Shown piece by piece: positions 17,505 through 26,711 of a stretch of DNA of 64,000 nt (position 1 is the stretch's first letter; each line of letters opens with the position of its first letter). Both the position numbers and the translations under genes were made by a program. The DNA is from Arcobacter nitrofigilis DSM 7299 (lineage in GTDB: Bacteria > Campylobacterota > Campylobacteria > Campylobacterales > Arcobacteraceae), in assembly GCF_000092245.1 (NCBI RefSeq), contig NC_014166.1, positions 620,001 through 684,000 of the forward strand. The letters are read 5' to 3'. The notes below the pieces were generated by a model, which was given only the letters and a program-made list of their open reading frames with translations, was not told the origin of the DNA and made no database searches.

Positions 17505-19969
17505 TGGAGTATAATCCACAAGAGATAGAAAAAAAATGGCAAAACTATTGGTTAGAAAACAATAGCTTTGAACCAAGTGATGATACAAAAAAAGATAAAA
17601 AATATATTTTAAGTATGTTTCCATACCCAAGTGGTAGGATACATATGGGACATGTTAGAAATTATTGTTTAGGTGATGCATTTGCTAGATTTTTTAGAAA
17701 ATCAAATTTCAATGTATTACATCCAATTGGTTGGGATAGTTTTGGAATGCCAGCTGAAAATGCTGCTATTAAGCACAAACTTCATCCTAAAAAATGGACT
17801 TATGAAAACATAGATTACATGAGAAAAGAGCTTCATGGTTTAGGTTTAAGTTTCTCAAAAAACAGAGAATTTGCTACTAGTGATGAACTTTATACAAGAT
17901 GGGAACAAGAATTTATTATCAAGATGTTTGAAGAGGGACTTTTATACAAAAAATCAACAACAGTAAACTGGTGTCCTCATGATTTAACTGTTTTAGCTAA
18001 TGAGCAATTAGAAGAGGGGTGTTGTTGGAGATGTGGTACTCCTGTTGAGCAAAAAGAGATGCCAGGGTATTATGTGGCAATTACAAAATTTGCTCAAGAA
18101 TTACTTGATGATTTAAAAGATCTAGAAGGGTCATGGCCATCACAAGTTCTTACTATGCAAGAGAACTGGATAGGAAGAAGTGAAGGTTTAGAGTTTAGTT
18201 TTGAACTTACAAAAGATGCAAGATATAAATTAAATAAAAATTTTGCTTCATTTGATGTATTTACAACTAGACCTGATACTATTTATGGGGTTTCATATAC
18301 AGCACTTTCACCAGAACATCCAATAGTAAAATATTTACTAGAAAATGAATTATTAGATGAAAATAAACTAAATAAAATAAAAGCTATGCAAAAAGTAAGT
18401 GAAAGAGATAGGGCAACTATGCCTAAAGAAGGTGTTTCTTTAGAATTAGATGTTCTTCATCCATTAACTGGAAAAACAATTCCAGTATGGGTTGCAAACT
18501 TTGTATTGGTATCTTATGGAAGTGGTGCAGTTATGGCAGTACCTGCCCATGACCAAAGGGATTTTGAATTTGCACAAGAGTATGACTTACCAATTGAGCA
18601 AGTAATTGTTGGAAAAGAGGGTGTTATCTCAAATATGAGAGAAGCTTATACTGAACCTGGAACGCTTATTAATTCAGAAGGTTTTACAAACTTAGATAAT
18701 AAAAAAGCACAAAAAGCAATAATTTATCATTTTGAACAAAACTCTTTTGGAACAAAAAAAATTAATTATAAACTAAGAGATTGGGGAGTTTCAAGACAAA
18801 GATATTGGGGAGCACCGATTCCATTTATCCATTGTGATTCTTGTGGTTTAGTTCCTGAAAAAATTGAAAATCTTCCAGTTGCCTTACCAGAAGATGTTGA
18901 GATTACAGGTGAGGGAAATCCCCTTGATAATCACCCAACATGGAAACATACAACTTGTCCAAAATGTGGTAAACCAGCACTAAGAGAGACAGATACTCTT
19001 GATACTTTTGTTCAATCATCTTGGTACTTTTTAAGATATGCAACAAATAATAAAAAATGGAATAGTGTAGGTATTTCAAAAGAAGATAGTGATTATTGGA
19101 TGGATGTTGACCAATATATTGGTGGGATTGAACATGCTATTTTACATCTTCTTTATTCTAGATTTTTCACAAAAGCTTTAAATAAACTAGGGTATACAAA
19201 CTCTAAAGAGCCATTTAAAAAACTTCTTACTCAAGGTATGGTTTTAAAAGATGGGGCAAAAATGTCAAAATCTAAAGGAAATGTTGTAGATCCTGATAAG
19301 ATTGTTGAAAAGTATGGAGCTGATACAGCTAGATTGTTTATGCTTTTTGCTGCGCCTCCTACTAAAGAGCTTGATTGGAATGATAGTGCTGTTGATGGGG
19401 CATTTAAATTTATCAAAAGGTTTACAGCAAAAGTTGAAATGGCTGAGGGTATTTCAATTGAAGATATAAATTCAATTGACCATGATTCTTTAAGTAAAGA
19501 AGAAAAAGAAACTAGAAAAAAAGTTTATGAAGCTTTACAAAAATCAAATGAAGTATTTTCTAAAACTTATGCTTTCAATACTTTAATTGCAGCTTCAATG
19601 GAAGCGCTGAATGCTTTAAATACACAAGACAATAAAACAGTTTGGGCAGAAGGATATTATATTTTAACAAATATTTTAGAGCCTATTATTCCTCACTTAT
19701 GTTGGGAATTATCAAATGAGTTATTTGAATTAAAAAATTTCAATAATGATATAAAAGTAAAAGAAGAGGTTTTTGTATCCGATACTATACCAATAGCTAT
19801 TACCATAAATGGTAAGAAAAGAGCAGAGATAGAAGTTGCTCCAAATGCTTCAAAAGAAGAAGTTTTAGCAATAGCTAAAGAAGCTTCTTCAAAATGGATA
19901 GATGGAAAAGAAATAATAAAAGAAATAGTTGTTCCAAATAAATTGGTAAACTTAGTAATTAAGGGATAA
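17504..19969 (+). CDS. leuS: Leucyl-tRNA synthetase
   Basis: This class I synthetase charges tRNA-Leu. The 821-aa length is normal. The HIGH-type motif appears as [10 protein letters not shown] near residue 45 and KMSKS as AKMSKSKGN near residue 587. A CP1 editing domain lies between them, with TTRPDTIYG and the Asp-containing [10 protein letters not shown]. Zinc-type Cys pairs are present (CPKCG). It is coupled to the upstream small membrane protein and followed 2 nt later by lptE. Confidence 0.96.
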   Translation: MEYNPQEIEKKWQNYWLENNSFEPSDDTKKDKKYILSMFPYPSGRIHMGHVRNYCLGDAFARFFRKSNFNVLHPIGWDSFGMPAENAAIKHKLHPKKWTYENIDYMRKELHGLGLSFSKNREFATSDELYTRWEQEFIIKMFEEGLLYKKSTTVNWCPHDLTVLANEQLEEGCCWRCGTPVEQKEMPGYYVAITKFAQELLDDLKDLEGSWPSQVLTMQENWIGRSEGLEFSFELTKDARYKLNKNFASFDVFTTRPDTIYGVSYTALSPEHPIVKYLLENELLDENKLNKIKAMQKVSERDRATMPKEGVSLELDVLHPLTGKTIPVWVANFVLVSYGSGAVMAVPAHDQRDFEFAQEYDLPIEQVIVGKEGVISNMREAYTEPGTLINSEGFTNLDNKKAQKAIIYHFEQNSFGTKKINYKLRDWGVSRQRYWGAPIPFIHCDSCGLVPEKIENLPVALPEDVEITGEGNPLDNHPTWKHTTCPKCGKPALRETDTLDTFVQSSWYFLRYATNNKKWNSVGISKEDSDYWMDVDQYIGGIEHAILHLLYSRFFTKALNKLGYTNSKEPFKKLLTQGMVLKDGAKMSKSKGNVVDPDKIVEKYGADTARLFMLFAAPPTKELDWNDSAVDGAFKFIKRFTAKVEMAEGISIEDINSIDHDSLSKEEKETRKKVYEALQKSNEVFSKTYAFNTLIAASMEALNALNTQDNKTVWAEGYYILTNILEPIIPHLCWELSNELFELKNFNNDIKVKEEVFVSDTIPIAITINGKKRAEIEVAPNASKEEVLAIAKEASSKWIDGKEIIKEIVVPNKLVNLVIKG

Positions 19970-19971
19970 TT

Positions 19972-20502
19972 ATGAGATTAAAATCAATTGTATTAGCAGT
20001 TTTGATTGGGCTTGTATTTGTAGCTTGTGGTTATAAACCAGGTTCATATTATGCAAAAAAAGAGATTCAAGGAAAAGTATTTGTTGACCTAAAAGTTAAT
20101 ATAGAAGATCCTAAAAACTCAGTATTAATAAAAGATGCTATGAATGAATTATTAGTTCATAAATTAGATGCAAAATTAGTGAATAAGAAAGAACTAGCTG
20201 ATACAATTGTTGTAGTAAGATTAAACTCTACTAGCTTTGCTACTTTACAATATGATACTGATGGTTATTCTAAACTATATAAAGCAACATCAAGTATAAA
20301 TGTTCAATATAATAATGTAAAACAAAAGTTAAGAAGAAATTTTAATGTTTCTGGTACTTATGATTTTTCTATTGATAGTGGTGGAACGATTTCTGATAGT
20401 AAAAGATTTGAAGCAATTAAGGCTGCAACTTCAAAAGCTTTAGATGAAGTTATTTCAAAAATAGCAATATTATCATTTAAAAAACCTGACCTTGAAGATT
20501 AA
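19972..20502 (+). CDS. lptE: LPS-assembly lipoprotein LptE
   Basis: LptE plugs the LptD barrel and helps insert lipopolysaccharide into the outer membrane. The 176-aa protein starts with a lipoprotein signal peptide ending in LVFVACG, so Cys at about residue 19 would be lipidated. The body is mixed alpha/beta with family-like YKPGSYYAKK after the Cys. Sequence conservation in this family is low, and the leuS-lptE-folC order supports the call. The 3' end overlaps folC by 11 nt. Confidence 0.78.
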   Translation: MRLKSIVLAVLIGLVFVACGYKPGSYYAKKEIQGKVFVDLKVNIEDPKNSVLIKDAMNELLVHKLDAKLVNKKELADTIVVVRLNSTSFATLQYDTDGYSKLYKATSSINVQYNNVKQKLRRNFNVSGTYDFSIDSGGTISDSKRFEAIKAATSKALDEVISKIAILSFKKPDLED

Positions 20503-21661
20503 TTTTAAAGAAATACCTTTAAAAGAGTTTTTAGAATATAAAACTATGTACTATGATAAAATAGATTTTACCATAGTACAAAACTCTTTTGAGCTTTTAA
20601 AACAAGAGATAAAAATACCTTTTATTATCCACATTGTTGGGACAAATGGTAAAGGTACTACAGGAAGATTTTTAGCAAAATATTTATCAAGTATTGGCAA
20701 AGATGTTCTACACTATAGCTCTCCCCATATAACAAAGTTTAATGAAAGAATTTGGATAAATGATTTTGATGTAAGTGATTCACTTCTTGATGAGGCCCAT
20801 AAATTTTTACAAAAGATTTTAGATACACCTTTACTTGAAAAATTAACATATTTCGAATACACAACACTTTTATCATTTTATTTAAGTTCTAATCGAGATT
20901 ATCTCATCTTAGAAGCTGGACTTGGGGGAGAATTTGATGCCACAAATGTTGCTACAAATGACCTCTCTCTTATTACTACAATTGACTTAGATCATCAATC
21001 TTTTCTTGGAAATAGTATAAAAGAGATTTCTTTAACAAAAATGCGAGCTTGTGATAAGGTTATGATTGTAGGTTCTCAAATACATGAAGAAGTTTATTTG
21101 CATGCAAAAATTATTGAAGAAGAGAGAAATATAAAGTTACTAAGCCTTGATGATTTTAAAATTGATGTAAGTAGTTTAAAAAACTTTTTTCCTAAATACC
21201 TATTAAAAAACATCTCTTTAGTTATTGCTACATTAAAATATTTAAACATTGATGTTGATATTAAGAAATTTGAGAATATGAAATTAAATGGTAGGTGTGA
21301 GAAATATAAAAATAATATTACTTTGGATGTAGGACATAATCCTCTTGCAGCAAGAAGTATTTTAGAAGAGTTTAAAAATAAAAAAATTAATTTAATTTAT
21401 AATAGTTATGCAGATAAAGATTATGAAAAAGTTTTACAAATATTAAAACCTATAATAAAAAAGTTGTATATACTACCTTTGGATGATAAAAGAGTAGTAA
21501 AAAAGAGTGATTTAATGATTGTTTGTGCTAATTTGAATATAATAACAGATGTATTTAAAAATGAGATAATCCAAGATGAAGAGTACTTAGTCTTTGGGTC
21601 ATTTTTAGTAATTGAAAAATTTTTGAAGATTGAGAAAAGTTTAGATGAAGATATTAAATAA
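20492..21661 (+). CDS. folC: Folylpolyglutamate / dihydrofolate synthase
   Basis: FolC adds glutamate to dihydropteroate and to folates. The 389-aa protein has the Mur-ligase P-loop VGTNGKGTTGRFL near residue 50, the family motif LEAGLGGEFDATNV near residue 146 and LDVGHNPLAA near residue 277. The proposed start is TTG at 20492, inside the end of lptE. No strong ribosome site is visible, so the start is uncertain. The 3' end overlaps the M23 peptidase gene by 17 nt. Confidence 0.9.
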   Translation: MKINFKEIPLKEFLEYKTMYYDKIDFTIVQNSFELLKQEIKIPFIIHIVGTNGKGTTGRFLAKYLSSIGKDVLHYSSPHITKFNERIWINDFDVSDSLLDEAHKFLQKILDTPLLEKLTYFEYTTLLSFYLSSNRDYLILEAGLGGEFDATNVATNDLSLITTIDLDHQSFLGNSIKEISLTKMRACDKVMIVGSQIHEEVYLHAKIIEEERNIKLLSLDDFKIDVSSLKNFFPKYLLKNISLVIATLKYLNIDVDIKKFENMKLNGRCEKYKNNITLDVGHNPLAARSILEEFKNKKINLIYNSYADKDYEKVLQILKPIIKKLYILPLDDKRVVKKSDLMIVCANLNIITDVFKNEIIQDEEYLVFGSFLVIEKFLKIEKSLDEDIK

Positions 21662-22559
21662 TAGATTAGTAATTACAGTTTCCGATGTAAATAGTACTAA
21701 GTCTTACAATATCCATCAACTTTTTAAAAAAATAATTTTTATTGCGATTATAGTTGCCTTTGTTGTGATTGCTGGTTCTTTTTGGTTTATTTCTTTTTTA
21801 TCAAATGAAATTAGTGATTTCAAAGGTAAAAAAGAGAAAGAAATTGCACTATTAACAGAAAAAGAGAAAAAACTTCAAGCCCAGAATCTTTTTTATTCTA
21901 TGAAAATTAAGGGTAAAGTTAAAGATATTGAAGAACTTAGTAGTAAGTTAGATAGTATAGAAGAAATTGTTGGTTTAAATAGAGATTCAAATGAACAAAT
22001 AGCAATTACAAAGGCAACTTTAACTAAAATAACACCAGCTCAAAAAATGTATATGTTATCAACTATTCCAAATGGTGCTCCTTTACAAAGAATTAGTGTA
22101 TCAGCTAATTTTGGATATCGTATTCACCCTGTAACCCATGAAAAGAAATTTCATAGGGGAATTGATTTAAGAGCACATCTTAAAACTTCAGTTTTTGCAA
22201 CAGCAGATGGAGTTGTAAGATATGTTCAGCCAAGAAATACAGGAGACTATGGAAGAGTTATAATTCTTGCTCATAATTTTGGATTTGAAACAGTGTATGC
22301 ACATTTAAGTGCCACTAAAGTAAAACTTGGTGATGTAATTAAAAAAAATCAGGTCATAGGTATGACAGGAAACTCAGGAAGAAGTACAGGTCCACATTTG
22401 CATTATGAAGTAAGATATGCAAGTATGGTTTTAAATCCTAGAGATTTCATAGATTGGAACTTAAAAAAGTTTAATTCAATATTTAGTAAACAAAGGAGAG
22501 TACAGTGGGAGTATTTGGTAAATCTGATAAAAGAACAACAGAAGCTGGAGCAACTATAA
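21645..22559 (+). CDS. M23-family peptidoglycan endopeptidase (Csd-like)
   Basis: The 304-aa protein has an N-terminal membrane anchor (residues ~25-50), a coiled-coil stretch (residues ~55-110) and a C-terminal LytM domain. The zinc ligands are in FHRGIDL (HxxxD) and HLHYE (HxH), with GNSGRSTGPH between. It would cleave peptidoglycan cross-links. It overlaps a bactofilin gene by 55 nt. Helicobacter csd1-ccmA shows the same pairing, which controls cell curvature, so a cell-shape role is inferred. Which Csd or Pgp paralogue it matches cannot be settled here. Confidence 0.88.
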   Translation: MKILNNRLVITVSDVNSTKSYNIHQLFKKIIFIAIIVAFVVIAGSFWFISFLSNEISDFKGKKEKEIALLTEKEKKLQAQNLFYSMKIKGKVKDIEELSSKLDSIEEIVGLNRDSNEQIAITKATLTKITPAQKMYMLSTIPNGAPLQRISVSANFGYRIHPVTHEKKFHRGIDLRAHLKTSVFATADGVVRYVQPRNTGDYGRVIILAHNFGFETVYAHLSATKVKLGDVIKKNQVIGMTGNSGRSTGPHLHYEVRYASMVLNPRDFIDWNLKKFNSIFSKQRRVQWEYLVNLIKEQQKLEQL

Positions 22560-22963
22560 TTGCTAAAGGAACTTGCATCATAGGTGGAATTTCTACTCAA
22601 GGTACAGTTCATATAGATGGAAAATTTGAGGGTGTAATACTTGAAGCTGATGCAATTTCAATTGGGAAAACTGGCGAAGTAATCGGAGATATTAAAGCAA
22701 ATCATGTAGTTGTAAGTGGTTTTTTTGATGGTAAGATTGATTGTAATGTTATGCAAGTTTTAGCAGCTGGAAAAGTTATCGGTGATTTTACATATAATGA
22801 TTTGATTATTGAAGAAGACGCTAAGTTTGAGGGAAGAGTTATTAGAAAAAATTCTGAACTAAAAAGTAGATATAATGAAATAGAAAATAGAATTGGTGGT
22901 TTTGTATCAACAAAAGAAGAAGATCTTTCATATGAAAAACCAAGTACAGAAAAGATTAAATAA
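22505..22963 (+). CDS. ccmA: Bactofilin (CcmA-like)
   Basis: Bactofilins polymerise into filaments that position cell-wall enzymes. The 152-aa protein has a central beta-helical core (residues ~15-115) with repeating GxVxG-type turns such as GTVHIDGKFEG and GEVIGDIKANHVVVSG. Charged tails flank the core. The start is GTG at 22505 with AAAGGAGAG upstream. It lies largely out of frame inside the end of the M23 gene, so the two are coupled. Its own 3' end overlaps the helicase gene by 32 nt. Confidence 0.88.
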   Translation: MGVFGKSDKRTTEAGATIIAKGTCIIGGISTQGTVHIDGKFEGVILEADAISIGKTGEVIGDIKANHVVVSGFFDGKIDCNVMQVLAAGKVIGDFTYNDLIIEEDAKFEGRVIRKNSELKSRYNEIENRIGGFVSTKEEDLSYEKPSTEKIK

Positions 22964-25052
22964 GCTCTACGAAGACAAACTAAATATTGAAAAAGAGATA
23001 GCTCTACTAGAAAAAGAACTAAATAAAAAAGAGTTAAACAAAGATGAAAAGATAGAGATATTTAGAACTTTGTTTATTTCTCGAGCAGATGTATATTTGA
23101 AAAAATGGATTAGCAAAGACTCCTCAAAAGAGTCTTATTTTCCTGTTACTAAAACTTTCCAAGGAAGTGATTACTTACCCCTTCTAAATAATGATATTGA
23201 ACAGCATTTAAGAGGACAAGTTCAACTTGCAACTTATAATATTTCCATAAGTAATAAATGTAAATATGGTGTTTTAAAAATCTCAAAAAATGATATTTCA
23301 AAATTACAAACAATCTTACAAGATTTAAATTTAATAGGCAATTATCAGTTTGATTCTTATAATGATGTTTTGGTTTGGTTTTTTTATGAAGAGAATATCC
23401 AAGCACGTGATACAAAAGAGTTTTTGCAAAATATAATCAAAAGTGCAAATATAAGTGCAAAAATATATCCAAATCTAGACTTTGTCAATAGTTCAAACTT
23501 TGGTTCATATCTTGAATTACCTTTGCATTTAAAATTAAGACAGAGTAATAAAACTGTTTTTTTTGATTGTAATAATTTAACTCCTTACGAAGATCAATGG
23601 GATTATTTAAAAAATGTGAAAAAAATATCTAAAAATGTAGTACTGAAAATAGCAAAATCAAATGAACAAAAGCCTCTTCAAAGTTGGGAAAATCAAAAAC
23701 AAAATGCGGTTGAATATCCAAATTTTGCCTTAGATATTACAATCTATGATTATGTGTATATTAAAAGTAAAAACTTATCAAAATCTTTTTTAAATGAATT
23801 GAAAAATTTAGCAGTTTTTGATAACCCTCAAATAAAGATTTTATTGAGTTTACGAAAACCACTTTTTAATACTCCAAAACAGATAAAGAATTATGAAGAA
23901 GATGAAACTTATTTAAAACTTCCAAGGGGAGTTTTAGGTTTTGTAATAAAAATTTTAAAACAAAATGGCGTTAAATATCTACTTGATGATAAAAGAGTAG
24001 AAAATAAACAAGAGTATCCAAAAGTAAAATATGAGCTAAGGGATGATCAAAATTTAGCAATATCAAAAGTGATTAAGAAAGATTTTTCAATTTGTGTTGC
24101 TCCCCCTGGTTTTGGTAAAACTTTAATTGGTGCTAAAATGATAGAGTTAAGAGGGGTAAATACTTTAATAATAGTAAATAAAAATATGCTTTTAGACCAA
24201 TGGATTCAAAGATTTGTTGATTATTTTGGAATGGATAAAAAGGATATAGGCTTTTTAGGTAAAAGCAAAAATAAACTAACTGGAAAACTTGATATTGCTA
24301 CTATGCAAAGTTTAAAAAACCAACCAGAAATTATAAAAGAGTACTCTTTTGTAATAGTTGATGAGTGTCATCATATTCCAGCTATTACGTTTGAATTGAT
24401 AATAAAACTCTTTTGTGGTAAATATGTTTTAGGTCTTAGTGCAACACCTAATAGAAAAGATGGATTAGAACCAATTCTTTTTCAACAATTAGGACAAATC
24501 TCATATGAATACAAAAAGAAAAGAACACTAACTCATAGAATAAAAGTTATAAATACTGATTTTAAGAGTCAAGCAGATAATTATGCTCAATTAATCAATG
24601 AAATTACAATAGATAAAAGTAGAAATGAGTTGATTATTAATGAAGTGAAACAGTATATTGATAGGAAGATTCTTATACTAACAGATAGAATTGAACACAT
24701 AAATATTTTAGAAGAATTATTAATTAAAAATAATTTAAAATATGTTAGTATACATGGAAGTTTAAGTAAAAAAGAACAACAAGAAAATTTAGAACAAATA
24801 GAAAACAGCAATTTAATTCTTGCTACAACTTCTTATTTTGGGGAAGGTATAGATTTCCCTCATCTAAATACAATTATTTTTGTAACACCAATTTCTTATT
24901 ATGGAAGATTGGTACAATACCTAGGTAGAATAGGTCGAGATGGACAAGAGTGTTTAGCAATTGACTTGCTTGACTCAAAAAATGCAATGTTAAATTCAAC
25001 CTTTAAAAAAAGGCTTGAAGGCTATAAACAGATGCATTATAAAATTTATTAG
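22932..25052 (+). CDS. SF2 helicase with N-terminal degenerate TOTE-type primase domain
   Basis: The protein is about 706 aa from ATG 22932, which overlaps the bactofilin gene. Residues ~75-225 follow the layout of the archaeo-eukaryotic primase domain of TOTE conflict systems: LPLLNNDIEQHLRGQ, a central strand pair, SYLELPLHLKLRQ and FFDCNNLTPYEDQWDYLK. The expected catalytic acidic strand after the HLxG segment reads GVLKISKND, and the later His-bearing strand reads DVLVWFFY, so the active-site residues seem lost. Residues ~365-706 are a full helicase: Walker A APPGFGKT, DECHH, GLSATPNR, GEGIDFPHLNT and QYLGRIGRDG. No nuclease domain is visible. The role is unknown; DNA repair or defence is possible. 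Confidence 0.75.
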   Translation: MKNQVQKRLNKLYEDKLNIEKEIALLEKELNKKELNKDEKIEIFRTLFISRADVYLKKWISKDSSKESYFPVTKTFQGSDYLPLLNNDIEQHLRGQVQLATYNISISNKCKYGVLKISKNDISKLQTILQDLNLIGNYQFDSYNDVLVWFFYEENIQARDTKEFLQNIIKSANISAKIYPNLDFVNSSNFGSYLELPLHLKLRQSNKTVFFDCNNLTPYEDQWDYLKNVKKISKNVVLKIAKSNEQKPLQSWENQKQNAVEYPNFALDITIYDYVYIKSKNLSKSFLNELKNLAVFDNPQIKILLSLRKPLFNTPKQIKNYEEDETYLKLPRGVLGFVIKILKQNGVKYLLDDKRVENKQEYPKVKYELRDDQNLAISKVIKKDFSICVAPPGFGKTLIGAKMIELRGVNTLIIVNKNMLLDQWIQRFVDYFGMDKKDIGFLGKSKNKLTGKLDIATMQSLKNQPEIIKEYSFVIVDECHHIPAITFELIIKLFCGKYVLGLSATPNRKDGLEPILFQQLGQISYEYKKKRTLTHRIKVINTDFKSQADNYAQLINEITIDKSRNELIINEVKQYIDRKILILTDRIEHINILEELLIKNNLKYVSIHGSLSKKEQQENLEQIENSNLILATTSYFGEGIDFPHLNTIIFVTPISYYGRLVQYLGRIGRDGQECLAIDLLDSKNAMLNSTFKKRLEGYKQMHYKIY

Positions 25053-25059
25053 GATTTAT

Positions 25060-26688
25060 ATGTTAGGAATAATTGTATCTACAATTTTTATTGCAATATT
25101 TGTAAACTTATTATTAAAAAAATTCCAATTGCCAACTATTATTGGATATATATTTACAGGTACAATCATAGCTTATTTGTTTGGTTTACATGAAGCAGCA
25201 GTTAATAACCATGATCTAAAAGAAATAGCAGAGTTTGGTGTAGTATTTTTAATGTTTACAATTGGATTAGAGTTTTCAGTAAATGCACTAATTAGGATGA
25301 AAAGAGAAGTTTTTTTTACAGGAACTTTACAAATAATTATTACAACTTTGATTGTTGTTCTTATCTCTTTTTATATTTTAAATTTTGATTTTCAAACTTC
25401 TATGATAATAGGAACTGCTTTATCTTTATCTTCAACAGCCATTGTTTTAAAAACATATAATGAAACCAGAGATATCAAAAAAAGACATGGACAAAGGGTT
25501 TTAGGAATTTTGATTATGCAAGATATTGCAGTAATTCCAATACTTTTAATGATATCAATTTTTACAACAAACTCTGAAAATAGTGTTTTATACATAGTTT
25601 TACAAACAACTATTGCAGCAGTTATTCTAATAGGAATATTATATTTAAGTGGTAAGTATCTGCTTGAACCATTTTTAACCCATGTTAGTGAAACAAATTC
25701 AGAAGAACTTTTTGTGGGATCTGTTTTATTAATAGCAATTGGGGCTTCATATATGGCTCATTATTTTGGGTTTTCTTACTCTCTTGGAGCTTTTATTGCT
25801 GGTATGATGATTTCAGAGACAAAGTTCAAACATCAAGTAGAATCAGATCTTATTCCATTTAGAAATTTATTATTAGGGGTATTCTTTGTAACTGTTGGTA
25901 TGCAAATAAATTTTGAAATAATTTATTTACATTTATTTACAATACTACTTTTATTACCTATTTTGATGGTTTTAAAATATTGCATAATTTATTTAATAGT
26001 TAGAATTGATGATACCAAAAGAGTAGCTTTTAAAACAGCTTTTTCACTAATACAAATAGGTGAGTTCTCCCTCGCAATATTAGAGTTAGCAAGAAGTGCA
26101 AACTTGCTAAATGCAACTCACACCCAAATTTTAATTGTAACTATTGTTTTATCAATGATTTTAACACCAATTGCACTTAAAAATTTATCAAAAATTGCTA
26201 GTTCTTTATTGCCAGATGATATTATGGATACAACTAATACCTTAGCTGTTGATAAAGACTTAAAAGGGCATGTGGTAGTTCTTGGGTATGGACACTTGGG
26301 ACAAGAGATTGTACGGGAGTTAAAAGAGCTTAATAATGATTATATTATCATCGAAAATAAAATTCTTTTTTATAAAATGGGAAAAGATGATAATGAACCA
26401 ATTATTTTTGGAAATGCAGCACATAAACATATTTTAGAATCTGTGAATATTAAAACTTCTTGTGCAGTTATAGTAGCCATTGATAATCCAGAACAATTGA
26501 GAATTGTTTGTGAAAGTATTAATGAGTTGACAAAAAATACTAAAACAATAGTAAAAATCACAAAAACAGAAGATATGAAAAATCTAGAAGGTTTACACTT
26601 AGAACATATAATTGTGGATGATCAAGTAGTCGCAAAAGCTTTAGTTGACGAAACTAGAGTTTGCAGTATTGATTTTTCACATAAATAA
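25060..26688 (+). CDS. Kef-type cation:proton antiporter with RCK domain
   Basis: The 542-aa inner-membrane protein has about 12 helices of the CPA2 Na+/H+ exchanger fold (residues ~1-390), then a TrkA-N/RCK nucleotide-binding domain with VLGYGHLGQEIV near residue 406. The membrane part contains the CPA2 features LMFTIGLEFS and YSLGAFIAGMMISET. It would exchange K+ or Na+ for protons. I chose ATG 25060, which has AGGA 5 nt upstream; the open frame extends back into the helicase gene. Ion selectivity is not readable. A hairpin overlaps its stop codon. Confidence 0.86.
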   Translation: MLGIIVSTIFIAIFVNLLLKKFQLPTIIGYIFTGTIIAYLFGLHEAAVNNHDLKEIAEFGVVFLMFTIGLEFSVNALIRMKREVFFTGTLQIIITTLIVVLISFYILNFDFQTSMIIGTALSLSSTAIVLKTYNETRDIKKRHGQRVLGILIMQDIAVIPILLMISIFTTNSENSVLYIVLQTTIAAVILIGILYLSGKYLLEPFLTHVSETNSEELFVGSVLLIAIGASYMAHYFGFSYSLGAFIAGMMISETKFKHQVESDLIPFRNLLLGVFFVTVGMQINFEIIYLHLFTILLLLPILMVLKYCIIYLIVRIDDTKRVAFKTAFSLIQIGEFSLAILELARSANLLNATHTQILIVTIVLSMILTPIALKNLSKIASSLLPDDIMDTTNTLAVDKDLKGHVVVLGYGHLGQEIVRELKELNNDYIIIENKILFYKMGKDDNEPIIFGNAAHKHILESVNIKTSCAVIVAIDNPEQLRIVCESINELTKNTKTIVKITKTEDMKNLEGLHLEHIIVDDQVVAKALVDETRVCSIDFSHK

Positions 26689-26711
26689 GATACTTTTTAA
26701 GTATCTTATTT
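26683..26711. terminator. Bidirectional terminator shared by convergent genes
   Basis: AAATAAGATACTT and AAGTATCTTATTT form a perfect 13-bp stem with a TTT loop. The A and T tracts at the two ends make it work in both directions. It contains the stop codons of both the antiporter (26686-26688) and the acyltransferase (26706-26708), so the two genes share one compact terminator. Confidence 0.8.
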
